Shown here in pieces: positions 22,989 to 30,793 of a stretch of 41,933 nt of DNA. Every line of letters starts with the position of its first letter. The stretch's first letter is position 1. Below the pieces are notes generated by a model. That model was not told the DNA's origin and made no database searches. It saw only the letters and a list, made by a program, of their open reading frames with translations. Both the position numbers and the translations under genes were made by a program. Origin of the DNA: an uncultured Devosia sp. (GTDB taxonomy: Bacteria > Pseudomonadota > Alphaproteobacteria > Rhizobiales > Devosiaceae); the NCBI RefSeq assembly GCF_946479885.1, contig NZ_CAMLHM010000036.1, positions 1 through 41,933 of the forward strand. The letters run 5' to 3'.

Positions 22989-24485
22989 ATGCGCACCATC
23001 GGCCATTTCATCGACGGCGTCGAAACTTCGGGCAACAGCGCCGAATTCCAGGACGTGTTCAACCCTGCGGCCGGCGAGGCACAGGCTCGCGTGGCGCTAG
23101 CGACCAAGGCCGATCTCGATGCGGCGGTGGCTTCGGCCGCTGCCGCCCAGCCCAAGTGGGCGGCGACCAATCCGCAGCGACGGGCGCGGGTGTTCTTCAA
23201 CTTCGTGGCGCTGATCAACCGCGACATGGATGCCCTGGCCGAACTTTTGAGCGCCGAGCATGGCAAGACCGTGGAAGACGCCAAGGGCGATATCCTGCGC
23301 GGCCTCGAGGTCGCTGAGTTCGTGGCCGGCGCGCCACACCTGCTCAAGGGCGAGTTCACCGACGGGGCAGGGCCGGGGATCGACATGTATTCCCTGCGCC
23401 AGCCGGTCGGTATCGGCGCGGGCATTACGCCATTCAATTTTCCGGCGATGATCCCGCTCTGGATGCTGTCGCCGGCCATTGCCGCCGGCAATGCCTTCAT
23501 CCTCAAGCCCTCCGAGCGCGATCCATCCGTGCCGGTGAAGCTGGCGCAACTGGCGATCGAGGCCGGGCTGCCCAAGGGCATCCTCAATGTGGTGCATGGC
23601 GGCAAGTCCGTCGTCGACGGCATCCTGCATCACGAGCAGATCGGCGCCGTGAGCTTTGTCGGCTCGACGCCCATCGCGCGCTACGTCTATGCGACCGCGG
23701 CAAGCGAAGGAAAGCGCGTGCAGGCTTTTGGTGGCGCCAAGAACCACATGATCATCATGCCTGACGCAGACATGGAAAAGGCCGCCGATGCGCTGATGGG
23801 CGCCGGCTATGGCTCGGCTGGCGAACGCTGCATGGCGGTTTCAGTCGCCGTGCCCGTGGGCAACGAGACGGCCGACCGGATCGTCGCCGCACTCAAGCCG
23901 CGCATCGAAAAGCTCAAGGTTGGTCCGGCGACGGACAAGGCCAGCGAGATGGGGCCCGTGATTACCAAGGCGTCCAAGGACCGCATCGCGTCGCTGGTGG
24001 AATCCGGCATCGCGCAGGGTGCGACGCTGGCGGTCGATGGCCGTGGCTTCTCGCTGCAGGGCTATGAGAATGGCTACTTTGTCGGGCCGAGCCTGTTCGA
24101 CAACGTGACTGCCGAGATGGACATCTACAAGGAAGAGATATTCGGGCCGGTGCTGTCGGTGGTGCGCACCAAGACCTATGAAGAGGCGCTCAAGCTCACC
24201 ATGGATAACCCCTATGGCAACGGCACGGCCATCTTCACCCGCGATGGCGACGCGGCGCGCGACTTTGCGGCGCGGGTCAATGTCGGCATGGTGGGGATCA
24301 ACGTGCCGGTGCCGGTGCCGCTCGCCTATCACAGCTTTGGCGGCTGGAAGGCCAGCGCCTTTGGCGACCTCAACCAGCACGGTACCGATTCCATCCGCTT
24401 CTGGACCAAGACCAAGACGGTGACGGCCCGCTGGCCGAGCGGCATCAAGGACGGCGCCGAATTCCAGATGCCGACGATGAAGTAA
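22989..24485 (+). CDS. mmsA: CoA-acylating methylmalonate/malonate-semialdehyde dehydrogenase
   Basis: Aldehyde dehydrogenase superfamily member of 498 residues. It has the CoA-acylating subfamily features: catalytic C281 in GSAGERCMAVS and FGGAKNHMI (248-255) replacing the general-base glutamate of ordinary aldehyde dehydrogenases. ITPFNFPAMIPLWM (146-159) is the MmsA signature. In the iol pathway the IolA/MmsA enzyme turns malonate semialdehyde into acetyl-CoA and CO2; it also serves valine breakdown. GGGAGA lies 6 nt before the ATG. It converges with the kinase/phosphatase gene downstream. The name mmsA is safer than iolA because both activities are common in one protein. Confidence 0.94.
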   Translation: MRTIGHFIDGVETSGNSAEFQDVFNPAAGEAQARVALATKADLDAAVASAAAAQPKWAATNPQRRARVFFNFVALINRDMDALAELLSAEHGKTVEDAKGDILRGLEVAEFVAGAPHLLKGEFTDGAGPGIDMYSLRQPVGIGAGITPFNFPAMIPLWMLSPAIAAGNAFILKPSERDPSVPVKLAQLAIEAGLPKGILNVVHGGKSVVDGILHHEQIGAVSFVGSTPIARYVYATAASEGKRVQAFGGAKNHMIIMPDADMEKAADALMGAGYGSAGERCMAVSVAVPVGNETADRIVAALKPRIEKLKVGPATDKASEMGPVITKASKDRIASLVESGIAQGATLAVDGRGFSLQGYENGYFVGPSLFDNVTAEMDIYKEEIFGPVLSVVRTKTYEEALKLTMDNPYGNGTAIFTRDGDAARDFAARVNVGMVGINVPVPVPLAYHSFGGWKASAFGDLNQHGTDSIRFWTKTKTVTARWPSGIKDGAEFQMPTMK

Positions 24486-24494
24486 TGGCCAGGG

Positions 24495-24519
24495 TTGGGG
24501 CGCCTACCTAGCGCCCCAA
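24495..24519. terminator. Two-way hairpin between mmsA and the kinase/phosphatase gene
   Basis: TTGGGGCGC and GCGCCCCAA pair perfectly over 9 bp around a 7-nt loop. The loop contains the stop codon of the leftward gene (24508-24510). There is no strong T tract on either side, so efficiency as an intrinsic terminator is uncertain. Confidence 0.5.
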
Positions 24520-26232
24520 TACCATGGCCAGCAGCACCACAACGGCGCCCGCCAGCGCCAGCGACAGCAGCTGCCAGAACAGCACCGGATTGCGGACCAG
24601 CAGCGAACGGGGCGGCAGGGTGGCGAAGTCGGAATTGGGGTGGCGGAGATCGTAGGTGAACTCGGACAGCGCCTCGTAACGCTGGGCTGGGTCGGGATGG
24701 ACCGCCTTTTCGAGTGCGCGGTCGACCCATTCGGGAATGCCGCGATCGGGGGCGATCGGCTGGTAACGCAGCCGGGCCAGGTCGCTTCGATCGCGCAGCA
24801 TGGCGGCGTTGGCGCCATAGGGCAGCTGGCCCGTCAGCATCTGGTAGGCGATGACCGCGAGCGAGAACTGATCGGAACGATCGGTACCGGCGTCGCCGAC
24901 GCGGTACTCCGGCGCTGCATATTGCACCGTGCCAAGCAGCGCCTCGTCTTCCACCGGTTGGGCCTCGACGACGCCGGCGACCTTGGTGGAGCCGAAGTCG
25001 ATGATCACGACCGTTCCGGTCTTGTCGATCATGATGTTGTCGGGACGCAGGTCCTGATGCACCATTTCCTGGCGATGGAAGGCGTTGAGCCCGCGCGCGA
25101 TCTGCTCGACCAGGTCGCGCACAGTGTTGAGGTCGGGCCGCGGATTGTCCGTCATCCACTGGGTCAGGGTCTGGCCGTCGACATATTCGGTGGCCAGATA
25201 GAGGTAGTGGCGTTTGCGGTCCTGCCGGTGGATGCGCAGGGCATGGGGCGTGTTGAGCCGCTGGGCGATCCACTCTTCCATCATGAAACGGCGGAGGAAT
25301 GCGGGGTCATCGCGCATATCCGAACCCGGCACCTTGATCACCGCAAGACGGCTGTCGGTCTTGTCCTGCGCCAGGAAGACCTGGCTGCGCGCATTGGCGT
25401 GGAGTGGCCGCAGGATGCGGTAGCCGTCGAAATCGGTGCCCGCCTCGATCGGCGGCGGCAAGGGCAGGTCGGCGGATTGACCGAGAAAATCGGCGGCCTC
25501 GCCGCCGGGCAGGGCATCGACGCGGGCGATCTGGATGGTGAGATTGTCGGCGCTGCCATTGCGCAGTGCGCGCGTCACCACATGGCGGGCCGCGGCGTCG
25601 AGATCATCAGGATGCGCCTCGATGGCTTCCGCGATGATGGCGCCGTCGACATGTTCATGCACGCCATCGGTGGTGAGCACGAAGATGTCCCCGACGCCGA
25701 CCGGAACGCTGCGATAATCGACCTCGACATTGCCGCCAATGCCGAGGGCACGGCCCAGATAGAAGTGGTTGGGGCCGGCGGCGACGCGATGGTCGACGGT
25801 CAGTTGCTCGAGCGAGCGGCCCGCCAGGCGATAGATGCGTGAATCGCCGATATGGAAGATGTGGGCGGCGCGGGATTTCAGCACCAGCACGCTGAGGGTG
25901 CAGACATAGCCGCTATCGACATCGTCGGCCTGGCGCGCCCGGGTCTGGGCATGCAGCCAGGCGTTGGTGGCCGCGATGACGCGATGGGCCGAGGTCTTGA
26001 CCGGCCAGGAGTCCGAGGTGCCGTAGTAGTCGGTGAGGAAGCTCTTGATTGCCGTCTGGGCGGCGATGGAGCTGACCTCGCTCGAGGAAATGCCATCGGC
26101 CAGGGCAATGGCTATGCCCTTGAGATCGAGCGCCGGCTGGGCTGGGATCAGCGCGCCATAGAAATCCTGGTTGGCGGGCTTGCGGCCCTTGTCCGAATGC
26201 TGGCCGAGCGAGATGGAGAGGCTGGCGCTCAT
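24508..26232 (-). CDS. Bifunctional PP2C phosphatase / Ser-Thr protein kinase fusion
   Basis: Signalling protein of 574 residues. Residues 1-245 are a PP2C domain with metal ligands D23 (NQDF), D46-G47 (LADGIS), D189 (TTDG) and D229 (GSADN). Residues about 268-530 are a Hanks-type kinase with K300 (VIKVPG), E320, HQDLRPDN (392-399, catalytic D394) and DFG at 412-414. The expected glycine-rich ATP loop reads LHANARSQVF and lacks its glycines. A single hydrophobic span near 545-572 anchors the C-terminus in the membrane. GGGAG lies 4 nt before the ATG at 26232; a longer frame to 26436 overlaps nirC and is not believable. It is the last gene of the nirB-nirD-nirC operon, as seen in other alphaproteobacterial nitrite clusters. 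Confidence 0.9.
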   Translation of the reverse strand: MSASLSISLGQHSDKGRKPANQDFYGALIPAQPALDLKGIAIALADGISSSEVSSIAAQTAIKSFLTDYYGTSDSWPVKTSAHRVIAATNAWLHAQTRARQADDVDSGYVCTLSVLVLKSRAAHIFHIGDSRIYRLAGRSLEQLTVDHRVAAGPNHFYLGRALGIGGNVEVDYRSVPVGVGDIFVLTTDGVHEHVDGAIIAEAIEAHPDDLDAAARHVVTRALRNGSADNLTIQIARVDALPGGEAADFLGQSADLPLPPPIEAGTDFDGYRILRPLHANARSQVFLAQDKTDSRLAVIKVPGSDMRDDPAFLRRFMMEEWIAQRLNTPHALRIHRQDRKRHYLYLATEYVDGQTLTQWMTDNPRPDLNTVRDLVEQIARGLNAFHRQEMVHQDLRPDNIMIDKTGTVVIIDFGSTKVAGVVEAQPVEDEALLGTVQYAAPEYRVGDAGTDRSDQFSLAVIAYQMLTGQLPYGANAAMLRDRSDLARLRYQPIAPDRGIPEWVDRALEKAVHPDPAQRYEALSEFTYDLRHPNSDFATLPPRSLLVRNPVLFWQLLSLALAGAVVVLLAMVLGR

Positions 26233-26273
26233 AGGGCTCCCGGAACGCAAGAGACCCCCGCTGGGCGAGGGTA

Positions 26274-26300
26274 AAGGCGCCCCGCCGAGCGGAGCGCCTT
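26274..26300 (-). terminator. Hairpin between nirC and the kinase/phosphatase gene
   Basis: AAGGCGC and GCGCCTT enclose CCGC-CGA-GCGG with one C/A mismatch, a stable stem. Read in the operon direction it is followed by TTACC only, so it may reduce rather than stop transcription into the last gene, or stabilise the nirBDC message. Confidence 0.4.
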
Positions 26301-26317
26301 GGTATGTAGCCGATAGC

Positions 26318-27157
26318 TTATTCGGCAGGAACGAACTTGCCGGTTGCAGCAGCGGCTTTCTTGCTCGTCGTGCGGGAATGGGCAAGGTAGAGCGCCAGGC
26401 CGACGAAGACAAAACCGCCGACGAAGTTGCCCACAATGGTGGGGATCTCGTTCCAGATCAGGTAGTCCATGATCGAGAACTTGCCGCCCAGCATCAGGCC
26501 TGAGGGGAACAGGTACATGTTCACGATGGAATGCTCGAAGCCCATGTAGAAGAACAGCATGATGGGCATCCACATGCCGATCACCTTGCCGGAAACCGAG
26601 GTGGACATCATGGCGGCAACGACACCGGTCGAGACCATCCAGTTGCAGAGCACGCCGCGGATGAACAGGGTCAGCATGCCGGCGGCGCCATGGGCGGCAT
26701 AGCCGACGGTGCGGCCCTCGCCGATATGGCCGATGGCCTGTCCGACCGCATTGGGCTCCTGACTGAAGCCGAAGGTGAAGGTGATGGCCATCAGCACGGC
26801 GACGGTGAAGGCGCCGGCGAAGTTGCCGACAAAGACGAGGCCCCAGTTGCGCAGCACGCCCTGGATGGTGACGCCCGGGCGCTTGTCGATGAGCGCCAGC
26901 GGCACCAGCGTCATCACGCCGGTCAGCAGGTCAAAGCCCATCAGGTAGAGCAGGCAGAAGCCGACGGGGAACAGCACGGCGCCGGCCAGTGGCTGGCCGG
27001 TATTGACGTTGATGGTGACGGCGAAGGCCGCCGCGATGGTCAGGATGGCGCCGGCCATATAGGCGCGGACCAGGGTGTCGCGCGTGGACATGAAGACCTT
27101 TGCCTCGCCGGCATCGATCATCTTGGTCACGTATTCAGTTGGTATGACGTAGGCCAT
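26318..27157 (-). CDS. nirC: Formate/nitrite-family channel, nitrite transporter
   Basis: FNT-family inner-membrane channel of 279 residues with six hydrophobic helices; the N-terminus AYVIPTEYVTKMIDAG and the internal motifs FVGNFAGAF and GNFVGGF (the broken helices of the FNT fold) are visible. Placement between nirD and the kinase gene points to nitrite uptake or export for assimilation rather than formate. GGGAGA lies 4 nt before the ATG. There is a 54-bp gap to nirD. The protein ends in a Lys/Ala-rich cytoplasmic tail. Confidence 0.92.
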   Translation of the reverse strand: MAYVIPTEYVTKMIDAGEAKVFMSTRDTLVRAYMAGAILTIAAAFAVTINVNTGQPLAGAVLFPVGFCLLYLMGFDLLTGVMTLVPLALIDKRPGVTIQGVLRNWGLVFVGNFAGAFTVAVLMAITFTFGFSQEPNAVGQAIGHIGEGRTVGYAAHGAAGMLTLFIRGVLCNWMVSTGVVAAMMSTSVSGKVIGMWMPIMLFFYMGFEHSIVNMYLFPSGLMLGGKFSIMDYLIWNEIPTIVGNFVGGFVFVGLALYLAHSRTTSKKAAAATGKFVPAE

Positions 27158-27211
27158 TTCTTCTCCCTGCCGTCAGGCACCGCCTGCGGCACCCTCGTTG
27201 GTGGTAGCGAA

Positions 27212-27544
27212 CTATTCGGCGGCGACCAGATCGGCCGTGAACGCCATGAAAATGCGGCCATCGACCAGGTCGATGGGATAGGTCTTGACCTGGCCCTCGT
27301 CGGCGCCGAGCGCCTGGCCGGTGGCAAGGTCGAACACCCAGTTGTGCAGCGGGCAGGTGACGGAGGCGCCGTGCACAATGCCTTCGCTGAGCGGGCCGTG
27401 CTTGTGAGGGCAGCGGTTCTCGATGGCGAAGACCTGGTCTTCCTGGGTGCGGAAGACCGCGATCTTGCCGGCCGGGGTATTGACGCAGCGCGAGCCGCGG
27501 CGGGGAATGGCGTCGATGGTGCCGATCTCGATCCAGTCGCTCAT
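27212..27544 (-). CDS. nirD: Nitrite reductase small subunit
   Basis: Rieske-like subunit of assimilatory NAD(P)H nitrite reductase, 110 residues. It retains the full Rieske ligand set C45-P-H47 and C64-P-L-H67, followed by NWVFDL. In enteric NirD proteins these ligands are lost, so this one probably still binds a [2Fe-2S] cluster. It follows nirB by 11 bp, with GGGAGA 7 nt before the ATG. The partner is the NirB large subunit. Confidence 0.92.
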   Translation of the reverse strand: MSDWIEIGTIDAIPRRGSRCVNTPAGKIAVFRTQEDQVFAIENRCPHKHGPLSEGIVHGASVTCPLHNWVFDLATGQALGADEGQVKTYPIDLVDGRIFMAFTADLVAAE

Positions 27545-27555
27545 GAATGCTCTCC

Positions 27556-30000
27556 CTATTCTGCTGCTACGGGCATGCCGAATTCGGCCATGGCGGCGAA
27601 TTCATGCGCGTCCTTGCCGTTGACGCGCTCTTCCCAGGGGTCGATCTGGGCAAAGGTCTGCGAGTAGACGAAGCGCTCGTAGTAGTGACGGCGCTTTTCC
27701 TTGTCGGCGACGACATTGGCCAGGATCGAGGGCGTGCCGACGCGCTTGGCCCACTTGTAGATGCGCTCGAGATAGCGGCCCTGTTCGCGATAGAGCTGGG
27801 TCAGGGCGACGATGATTTCGAGCGCTTCGTCCTCGGTATCGGCATGGCAGAGCAGTTCGGTGCCCTTGATGTCGAGGCCGGCGGCCCCGGCAAAGTGGAT
27901 GTCGTAGCCAGAGTCGACGCAGATGACGCCGATGTCCTTGCAGGTGGCTTCGGCGCAGTTGCGCGGGCAGCCCGATACCGCGAGCTTGACCTTGGCCGGG
28001 GTCCAGGCGCCCCACATGAACTTTTCGAGGCGGATGCCCAGGCCGGTGGAATCCTGGGTGCCGAAGCGGCACCAGTCGGAGCCGACGCAGGTCTTGACCG
28101 TGCGCAGGCCCTTGGCATAAGCGGCGCCCGAGACCATGCCGGCGGCATTAAGATCGGCCCAGACGGCGGGCAGGTCTTCCTTTTTGACGCCGAGCAAGTC
28201 GATACGCTGGCCGCCGGTGACCTTGACGGCCGGAATGGCGAACTTGTCGGCGACATCGGCGATGGCGCGCAGTTCCTTGGGGTTGGTCATGCCGCCCCAC
28301 ATGCGCGGAACGACGGAATAGGTGCCGTCCTTCTGGATGTTGGCGTGCACGCGTTCGTTGATGAAGCGGGACTGGGCGTCATCCTCGTATTCGCCCGGCC
28401 AATCGGAGACCAGGTAGTAGTTCAGGGCCGGGCGGCATTTGGCGCAGCCGCAGGAGGTCTTCCACTCCAGTTCCTGCATCACGGCCGGAATGGACTTGAG
28501 GCCCTTGGCGATGATGAGACGGCGGACGTCGTCGTGGCCATATTCGGTGCAGGGGCACATGGGCGAGACGGCGGCGGGGTTGTAGGCGTCACCCAGGGTA
28601 ACGTGGAGAAGTTGTTCGACCAGATGTGTGCAGGAACCGCACGATGCGGAGGCTTTGGTATGGGCGCGCACGCCATCAAGGGAGTTGAGACCCTTGCCAG
28701 TGATTGCGCCGGTGATCTTGCCTTTGCACACGCCGTTACAGCCACAGATCTCTGCCTCATCCGGCAAGGCTGCAACGGCCGCCATAGGGTCCAGGGCGGC
28801 ACCGCCCTGATATGCCTGGCCGAAAATCAATGTGTCACGCATTTCGCGCGTGTCGACGCCGCGCTTGAGCAGGTCGAAATACCAGGGACCATCGGAGGTT
28901 TCGCCGTAGAGCACGGCGCCGATGATCCGGTCGTCCTTGAGCACGAGGCGCTTGTAGACGCCGGCGCTGGCGTCACGGAGCACGACTTCCTCGCGATCCT
29001 CGGCCTCGCCGAAATCGCCAGCGGAGAAGAGGTCGATGCCGGTGACCTTGAGCTTGGTCGAGGTCACCGAGCCCTGATAGGCGGATGACTGCCCGGCCAG
29101 CGTCCTGGCCAGCACTTCGCCCATTTCGTAGAGCGGGGCGACCAGGCCATAGCAGGTGCCGCGGTGTTCGGCGCATTCGCCCAGGGCGAAGACGTGGGGG
29201 TCATCGGTGCGCAGCTGATCGTCGACCACGATGCCGCGGTTGACGGCGAGGCCGGCGGCCTTGGCGAGGCCGGAGGCCGGGCGGATGCCGACGGCCATGA
29301 CGACCATGGAGCAATCGATGATGGTGCCGTCGTTGAGCTCGACGCCCTCGACACGCTCGGTGCCCAGGACCTGCTTGGTATTGGCCTTGGTGATGACGGT
29401 AATGCCGCGGTCCTTGAAAGCCTTTTCCAGCAAGTAGCCGGCAGCCGGATCGAGCTGGCGCTCCATCAGGGTGGGCATCAGGTGGAGCACGGTCACGTCC
29501 ATGCCCTGCATCTTGAGGCCGGCGGCGGCTTCGAGACCGAGCAGGCCCCCGCCGATGACCACGACCTTGCAGCCGGCACCGGATGCCAGCATCTTGTCGA
29601 CGTCGTCGAGGTCACGATAGGTCACGACACCCGGCAATTGATGGCCGGGTACGGGGGGGATGAACGGGCTCGAGCCCGTGGCGATCACCAGCTTGTCGTA
29701 ATCGGCGACGATGCCGTTGGTCGAGACGACGCGGCGGGCTTCGCGGTCGATCAGGGTGACCGGCGAGGACTTGTGCAGTGTGACATTGTTGGCCGCGTAC
29801 CAATCGTCGCCATGGGTGATGATGTCCTCATAGGTCTTCTCGCCCGACAGGACCGGGGAGAGCATGAGGCGGTTGTAGTTGACGCGCGGTTCGGCGTTGA
29901 AGATCGTGACGTCGAACTGGCCGGGCGCGGCCTCGAACAGATGCTCGAGCATGCGCCCGGGGGCCATGCCGTTGCCGATGATGACCAGTCTTTCTGCCAT
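27556..30000 (-). CDS. nirB: Nitrite reductase large subunit (siroheme, NAD(P)H-dependent)
   Basis: Assimilatory nitrite reductase, 814 residues, six-electron reduction of nitrite to ammonium. Residues 1-300 are an FAD/NAD(P)H reductase with GNGMAP (9-14) and VVVIGGGLLGLEAAAG (about 146-161). A BFD-like [2Fe-2S] domain has C419, C421, C454 and C457, and a second cysteine set C482, C484, C517, C519 and C522 follows. The siroheme/[4Fe-4S] domain carries C638, C644, C678 and C682 (TCVGSDWC and SGCPRNC). GGAG lies 9 nt before the ATG at 30000; the longer frame to 30087 would start inside the leader terminator. It is first in the nirB-nirD-nirC-kinase operon. Confidence 0.96.
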   Translation of the reverse strand: MAERLVIIGNGMAPGRMLEHLFEAAPGQFDVTIFNAEPRVNYNRLMLSPVLSGEKTYEDIITHGDDWYAANNVTLHKSSPVTLIDREARRVVSTNGIVADYDKLVIATGSSPFIPPVPGHQLPGVVTYRDLDDVDKMLASGAGCKVVVIGGGLLGLEAAAGLKMQGMDVTVLHLMPTLMERQLDPAAGYLLEKAFKDRGITVITKANTKQVLGTERVEGVELNDGTIIDCSMVVMAVGIRPASGLAKAAGLAVNRGIVVDDQLRTDDPHVFALGECAEHRGTCYGLVAPLYEMGEVLARTLAGQSSAYQGSVTSTKLKVTGIDLFSAGDFGEAEDREEVVLRDASAGVYKRLVLKDDRIIGAVLYGETSDGPWYFDLLKRGVDTREMRDTLIFGQAYQGGAALDPMAAVAALPDEAEICGCNGVCKGKITGAITGKGLNSLDGVRAHTKASASCGSCTHLVEQLLHVTLGDAYNPAAVSPMCPCTEYGHDDVRRLIIAKGLKSIPAVMQELEWKTSCGCAKCRPALNYYLVSDWPGEYEDDAQSRFINERVHANIQKDGTYSVVPRMWGGMTNPKELRAIADVADKFAIPAVKVTGGQRIDLLGVKKEDLPAVWADLNAAGMVSGAAYAKGLRTVKTCVGSDWCRFGTQDSTGLGIRLEKFMWGAWTPAKVKLAVSGCPRNCAEATCKDIGVICVDSGYDIHFAGAAGLDIKGTELLCHADTEDEALEIIVALTQLYREQGRYLERIYKWAKRVGTPSILANVVADKEKRRHYYERFVYSQTFAQIDPWEERVNGKDAHEFAAMAEFGMPVAAE

Positions 30001-30040
30001 CCGTGTTTCTCCACCTGCCGCCGCTTGGCGGCGCGAAAAC

Positions 30041-30103
30041 AAAAAAGCTGCCAACCGACCTTCAGCCCGGCCATGGGCCGAAAGCATGTGTCAGTTGGCA
30101 GCT
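30041..30103 (-). terminator. Intrinsic terminator in the nirB leader (attenuator)
   Basis: In the direction of nirB, AGCTGCCAAC (30103-30094) pairs perfectly over 10 bp with GTTGGCAGCT (30055-30046), followed by six T residues (to 30041). The loop holds a smaller hairpin, CGGCC-CAT-GGCCG. It ends 40 bp before nirB and lies inside its transcript, so it must be bypassed for expression. The 5' arm can alternatively pair within 30092-30115 (CAGTT...AACTG around GGCAG-AG-CTGCC), a competing fold. Confidence 0.82.
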
Positions 30104-30114
30104 CTGCCTGAACT

Positions 30115-30159
30115 GGCGCCCACCATTGGACGCCGAAACCGATGACACCCTCAGGTGCC
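30115..30159 (-). promoter_or_regulatory. nirB leader RNA: two hairpins, ANTAR (NasT/NasR)-type target
   Basis: The predicted transcript begins with hairpin P1 (30159-30144, GGCACC-TGAG-GGTGTC), a 9-nt linker, then hairpin P2 (30134-30115) with a 7-bp stem GGCGTCC/GGGCGCC and hexaloop AATGGT. ANTAR targets have two hairpins with six-base loops carrying A at position 1 and G at position 4; P2 fits exactly, P1 does not clearly. The terminator follows 11 nt later, as in NasR- and NasT-controlled leaders. Confidence 0.6.
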
Positions 30160-30172
30160 GCGAACAGTTCAA

Positions 30173-30188
30173 TGCAGGAAGCGTGCCA
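30173..30188 (-). promoter_or_regulatory. Sigma-54 promoter of the nirB operon
   Basis: TGGCACGCTTCCTGCA on the minus strand differs from the consensus TGGCACG-N4-TTGCA at one position, with GG and GC at the proper 10-bp separation. Transcription would start near 30162, only a few bases before leader hairpin P1, which supports both calls. Sigma-54 with NtrC is the known control of many nitrate/nitrite assimilation operons. Confidence 0.75.
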
Positions 30189-30296
30189 AACCAGCTCTGT
30201 TTGTGTTTCTGCAACATAAACAAAGGCTTGGAGAAACGGGGCGGTGGGGAGAAACGTGGAGTTAAACGGGCTCGGCCGCCCAATCGGTTGTCAAAC

Positions 30297-30313
30297 TGCG
30301 CAAAAATTATGCA
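30297..30313. promoter_or_regulatory. Candidate NtrC site upstream of the nirB promoter
   Basis: TGCGCAAAAATTATGCA has TGC-N11-GCA symmetry, the minimal NtrC pattern, with weaker agreement to TGCAC at the inner positions. It lies about 140 bp upstream of the predicted start, a usual enhancer distance. It is also 122 bp before the divergent YciI-like gene. Confidence 0.45.
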
Positions 30314-30434
30314 AGAGGCAGTTCAGCACAGAAGATGCACAAGGTGTAATCAGGCGGTGCAGGTGTCGAATTTACCCATCGTCGTTCGTCGCCCTGATAC
30401 GGTCGCGCGGCGCGACGCCTGCAGGAGATTGACG

Positions 30435-30788
30435 ATGAAATACATGACGCTGGTCAAGACGACCAAAGCCGGGGTTGGTGCACCGCCGATGGCCCTGATG
30501 CAGGCGATCGGCCAGCTCGGCGCCGATGCCGAAGCGGCAGGCGTTCTGGTGACGCAGGGCGGGCTGATGGGCAAGGACGACAGCGCCTTCATCGCCATCC
30601 GCCAAGGCAAGATGATCATTACCGACGGACCGTTCGCCGAGAGCAAGGAGCTGGTCGGCGGCTATGCGGTTTATGACGTGCCATCAAAGGCGGAAGCACT
30701 GGAATGGGCGACGCGATTTGCCAACCTCCATACCGAGCACTGGCCCGGCTGGGAGGGTGACATCGAACTCCGTCCGATTTTCGGCTGA
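30435..30788 (+). CDS. YciI/DGPF-domain protein
   Basis: Small cytoplasmic protein of 117 residues of the YCII-related (DGPF) family, a ferredoxin-like alpha/beta fold. The defining DGPF sequence is present in ITDGPFAESKELVGG (about residues 62-76), and MKYMTLVKTTKAG is the usual first strand. Functions in the family are poorly known; members are often linked to ECF sigma factors, but none is seen here. AGGAG lies 8 nt before the ATG at 30435, so a longer in-frame start at 30003 is rejected. It diverges from nirB and converges with the LysE-type gene. Confidence 0.88.
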   Translation: MKYMTLVKTTKAGVGAPPMALMQAIGQLGADAEAAGVLVTQGGLMGKDDSAFIAIRQGKMIITDGPFAESKELVGGYAVYDVPSKAEALEWATRFANLHTEHWPGWEGDIELRPIFG

Positions 30789-30793
30789 GGGGG

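Noticed and set aside
26233..26436. N-terminal extension of the phosphatase-kinase to 26436
   Set aside because: It overlaps the end of nirC and a hairpin; the ATG at 26232 with GGGAG starts exactly at the PP2C domain.
30336..30361. TGCAC...GGTGCA pair upstream of the YciI-like gene as an NtrC site
   Set aside because: The half sites are separated by 15 bases, too far for the 17-bp NtrC palindrome.
30003..30434. N-terminal extension of the YciI-like gene back to 30003
   Set aside because: It would run through the nirB leader and promoter; the ATG at 30435 has a proper ribosome site and gives the family length.
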